NCBI GenBank assembly: GCA_905213325.1
Contig: CAJMHW010000023.1
Location: 1-34,683 of the forward strand
Source: Collinsella aerofaciens
GTDB taxonomy: Bacteria; Actinomycetota; Coriobacteriia; Coriobacteriales; Coriobacteriaceae
DNA length: 34,683 nucleotides
Direction: 5' to 3'
Both the position numbers and the translations under genes were made by a program. The notes under the pieces are model-generated. The model had not been told where the DNA came from, ran no database searches, and was given only the letters and a program-made list of their open reading frames with translations. Positions 34,073-34,683 of the stretch are shown piece by piece (the stretch's first letter is position 1; each line of letters begins with the position of its first letter).

Positions 34073-34095
34073 TGGGGACGGAGGAAAACGAATCA
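34073..34095. repeat. Solo copy of the 16193-type repeat core
   Basis: Twenty-three bases starting TGGGGACGGAGGAAAACG match 16202-16224 with one mismatch (G to A). The matching left arm is not conserved; CCCCATGGGG is found instead. It sits 20 bases past the stop of the ABC ATPase gene. Confidence 0.8.
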
Positions 34096-34115
34096 TTTTG
34101 TTGCTGAGTTAGTTT

Positions 34116-34683
34116 TTAGAGCGTGATGATGTCCGAGATATCGAGGGCCTGAGCGTCGGCGGCGTCGTGTGTGGCAAGCAACAGCATGCGGCCGTCGAGC
34201 AGGTCGAGCACGACCTTGGTCGTCGCATCGCGTGCGGCGGCATCCAGGCCGGTAAAGGGCTCGTCAAGAATCACCGCGCCGCCCGGGCACAGCAGGGCGC
34301 GGGCAATCTCGACACGGCGGCGCTGCCCGCCCGAAAGCTCGGCCACGCGCGAATGCACGTCGATTCCCGGCACCAACCGGCGCAGCAATGCCGCGGCGCT
34401 CGAAGCATCCACACGCGCATCGGCGCACACCAGCACGTTATCCAGCGCCGAGGCGGACTCGACCAAGCGTGCATCCTGAAACACCATCGAGCACGGCGCG
34501 CACTCCCCCGCCGCCAGGGCAAGCAGCGTCGACTTGCCCATACCCGAAGCACCCATCACACAGATACGCCCACCCGCGGGCACATTGAGCACCAGACCGT
34601 CCAGCGCCGGCGCCCAGGGCGCGCGATCGCCCACGGCAAGCGCAAGCTCCGCTGCAGCGCCATCGCTCGCAGCCCCCACACGC
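34116..34683 (-). CDS. ABC transporter ATP-binding protein, 5' end at or beyond window edge
   Basis: About 188 codons are in the window and the frame is open at the right edge. A GTG at 34679 could be the start, but there is no room to see a ribosome-binding site. All ATPase motifs are present: Walker A GASGMGKST, Q-loop VFQDARL, signature LSGGQRRRVEIARAL, Walker B AVILDEPFTGLD and the H-loop THD. The short length and fused sequence around the Q-loop fit small importers of the NitT/TauT or biotin/thiamine type. The permease and binding protein must lie to the right, outside the window, so the substrate is unknown. It is the last gene of its operon on this strand. Confidence 0.88.
   Translation of the reverse strand, partial: RVGAASDGAAAELALAVGDRAPWAPALDGLVLNVPAGGRICVMGASGMGKSTLLALAAGECAPCSMVFQDARLVESASALDNVLVCADARVDASSAAALLRRLVPGIDVHSRVAELSGGQRRRVEIARALLCPGGAVILDEPFTGLDAAARDATTKVVLDLLDGRMLLLATHDAADAQALDISDIITL

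Overview
The window looks like chromosome from a GC-rich, anaerobic actinobacterium of the class Coriobacteriia, and Collinsella or a close relative is my best guess. This is inferred from the high GC, the gene families present (superoxide reductase, C-family DnaE with a PHP domain, AddAB-like pair, FucO-like dehydrogenase, PTS beta-glucoside locus) and the style of the short hairpin repeats. No rRNA, tRNA, CRISPR array, phage or transposase gene was seen.

Layout. From 1 to 16628 every gene is on the minus strand: a degenerate NAD synthetase-like protein cut by the left edge, a superoxide reductase, a SWIM/SNF2 helicase, the replicative polymerase DnaE, the tightly coupled addB-addA recombination nuclease pair, and a small YerC/TrpR-type regulator. 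From 16952 to 20354 lie a small holin-like membrane protein and a sulfur cluster (Rrf2 regulator, cysK, mnmA). From 20363 to 25276 the content is more accessory: an HTH-HipA-like kinase fusion, an M42 aminopeptidase, a FucO-like alcohol dehydrogenase and an AT-richer LURP-one-like gene. From 25455 to 34683 are a DUF1275 membrane protein, a YgiQ radical SAM protein, a beta-glucoside locus (PTS EIIBC and 6-phospho-beta-glucosidase, divergent from an AraC-type activator), a CPBP membrane protease, an orphan RelB/DinJ-type antitoxin and part of an ABC ATPase.

How genes work together. AddB and AddA would form one helicase-nuclease. The Rrf2 regulator, CysK and MnmA connect cysteine synthesis with tRNA thiolation. 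The AraC regulator, EIIBC and GH1 enzyme form a complete uptake-and-cleavage unit for aryl- or disaccharide beta-glucosides, except that EIIA must come from elsewhere.

The least explained structure is a set of intergenic hairpins at 5189, 16193, 17421, 26353 and 33649, plus a solo core at 34073. Their stems differ completely from locus to locus, but their loops share a GGGACG core. Some are doubled as perfect inverted pairs, and one array supplies the last codons and stop of the orphan antitoxin. Three further large hairpins (9234, 23023, 25290) have different sequences. I could not identify any mobilising enzyme in the window.
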